DNA of 6,979 nucleotides from NCBI GenBank assembly GCA_039029915.1, contig JBCCFD010000424.1:1-6979 (forward strand), in the 5' to 3' direction. Under the pieces are notes generated by a model, which saw nothing but the letters and a program-made list of their open reading frames with translations, was not told the origin of the DNA and ran no database searches. Position 1 is the first letter of the stretch. The number at the start of each line of letters is the position of its first letter. This stretch comes from QQUD01 sp039029915. Lineage in GTDB: Bacteria; Chloroflexota; Anaerolineae; Promineifilales; Promineifilaceae. Below are positions 6,682-6,979 of this stretch, piece after piece. Position numbers and translations under genes: made by a program.

Positions 6682-6712
6682 TCAAGAGGTGGTGCAACGT
6701 GGGACCAAAGTT
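6660..6712. other. Putative junction between two unrelated genomes
   Basis: To the left, the UPF0182 frame still reads plausibly to about GDGNDRRPFPAQGP (6622-6663), then meets a stop without any start codon. To the right, a complete lipoprotein start appears at 6713 in DNA of about 66% GC, against roughly 45-52% in the neighbouring UPF0182 gene. The exact join cannot be fixed but must lie within about these bases. The retained gap leaves only a few tens of bases for two divergent gene starts, too little for two promoters. Confidence 0.65.
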
Positions 6713-6979
6713 ATGAAAGCACTTTATACGGCAGCCGCAGCAGCCTTGTTGCTGGGCGCCTGTTCGACAAGCCCGTTCACGGGTGAAGAAAAGATCTCCA
6801 ACACGGCCATCGGCGCAGGCGCCGGTGCATTGGTGGGCGCCGCAGCGGGCGGTCTGATTGATGGCAGCCGCAAGGCCGTTCTGATCGGCGCGGGCATTGG
6901 CGCGCTCGCCGGCGGCAGCGTGGGCGTTTACATGGACAAGCAGGAAGCCGACTTGCGCAACCGGCTCGCCGCATCCGGC
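6713..6979 (+). CDS. Glycine-zipper OmpA-family outer-membrane lipoprotein (YiaD-like), N-terminal 89 residues, cut by the window edge
   Basis: ATG at 6713 opens a frame that continues to the last base. A lipoprotein signal peptide is clear: MKALYTAAAAALLLGAC, with lipobox LGAC and Cys17 as the lipidation site. After a short linker (STSPFTGEEKISN) comes a glycine zipper of two alternating Gly/Ala helices (about 31-50 and 56-72), then VYMDKQEADLRNRLA. This arrangement is typical of alphaproteobacterial YiaD-like lipoproteins, whose C-terminal OmpA domain binds peptidoglycan; that domain would lie beyond the window. A weak GGGA (6701-6704) precedes the ATG by 8 bases. Codon choice is strongly GC-biased (GGC, GCC, CTG), unlike the other genes here, and a diderm outer-membrane lipoprotein does not fit a Chloroflexota-like host. 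It is therefore probably from another organism. A stand-alone glycine-zipper protein is the alternative. Confidence 0.82.
   Translation, partial: MKALYTAAAAALLLGACSTSPFTGEEKISNTAIGAGAGALVGAAAGGLIDGSRKAVLIGAGIGALAGGSVGVYMDKQEADLRNRLAASG

Noticed and set aside
6777..6974. Arg-rich 65-codon minus-strand frame
   Set aside because: It is the antisense shadow of the GC-rich glycine-zipper lipoprotein gene.

Overview
This window suggests a Chloroflexota-like genome (Anaerolineae or a relative) over about bases 1-6660. It ends in a short stretch that looks like DNA from a different bacterium, probably an alphaproteobacterium. The Chloroflexota assignment is an inference. It rests on gene content (an MttB-family methyltransferase next to a homocysteine methyltransferase, a PucR-type regulator, a large UPF0182 membrane protein), moderate GC, a heavily repeated ACGGCCGT octamer and G-rich intergenic heptamer repeats. 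No marker gene is present to prove it.

All genes in the main part read on the minus strand, so transcription runs from high to low coordinates. In that order they are: a UPF0182 membrane protein with seven predicted helices (3877 to about 6681, 5' end lost); a PucR-family regulator (2202-3842, 34 bp downstream); an AT-rich 507-bp spacer (1695-2201) with a candidate promoter, two 9-bp inverted repeats, a 10-bp palindrome and two tandem repeat tracts; a stand-alone homocysteine S-methyltransferase (729-1694); and, 8 bp further, the N-terminal half of an MttB-family corrinoid methyltransferase (1-720), cut by the window edge.

The two methyltransferases form a tight, probably translationally coupled pair. 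A reasonable reading is a one-carbon module. The MttB-like protein would demethylate a quaternary or tertiary amine (a betaine-type substrate is the best guess) onto a corrinoid protein that would lie beyond the left edge. The zinc-dependent enzyme would supply methionine from homocysteine. The PucR-type protein upstream is a plausible regulator, and the structured spacer between them is where it might act.

At about 6660-6712 the sequence changes abruptly. The UPF0182 reading frame runs into a stop without any start codon. A plus-strand gene for an OmpA-type lipoprotein with a glycine zipper begins at 6713 and runs off the right edge at about 66% GC. I read this as a junction between two genomes: a chimeric assembly or library artefact, or less likely a real rearrangement.
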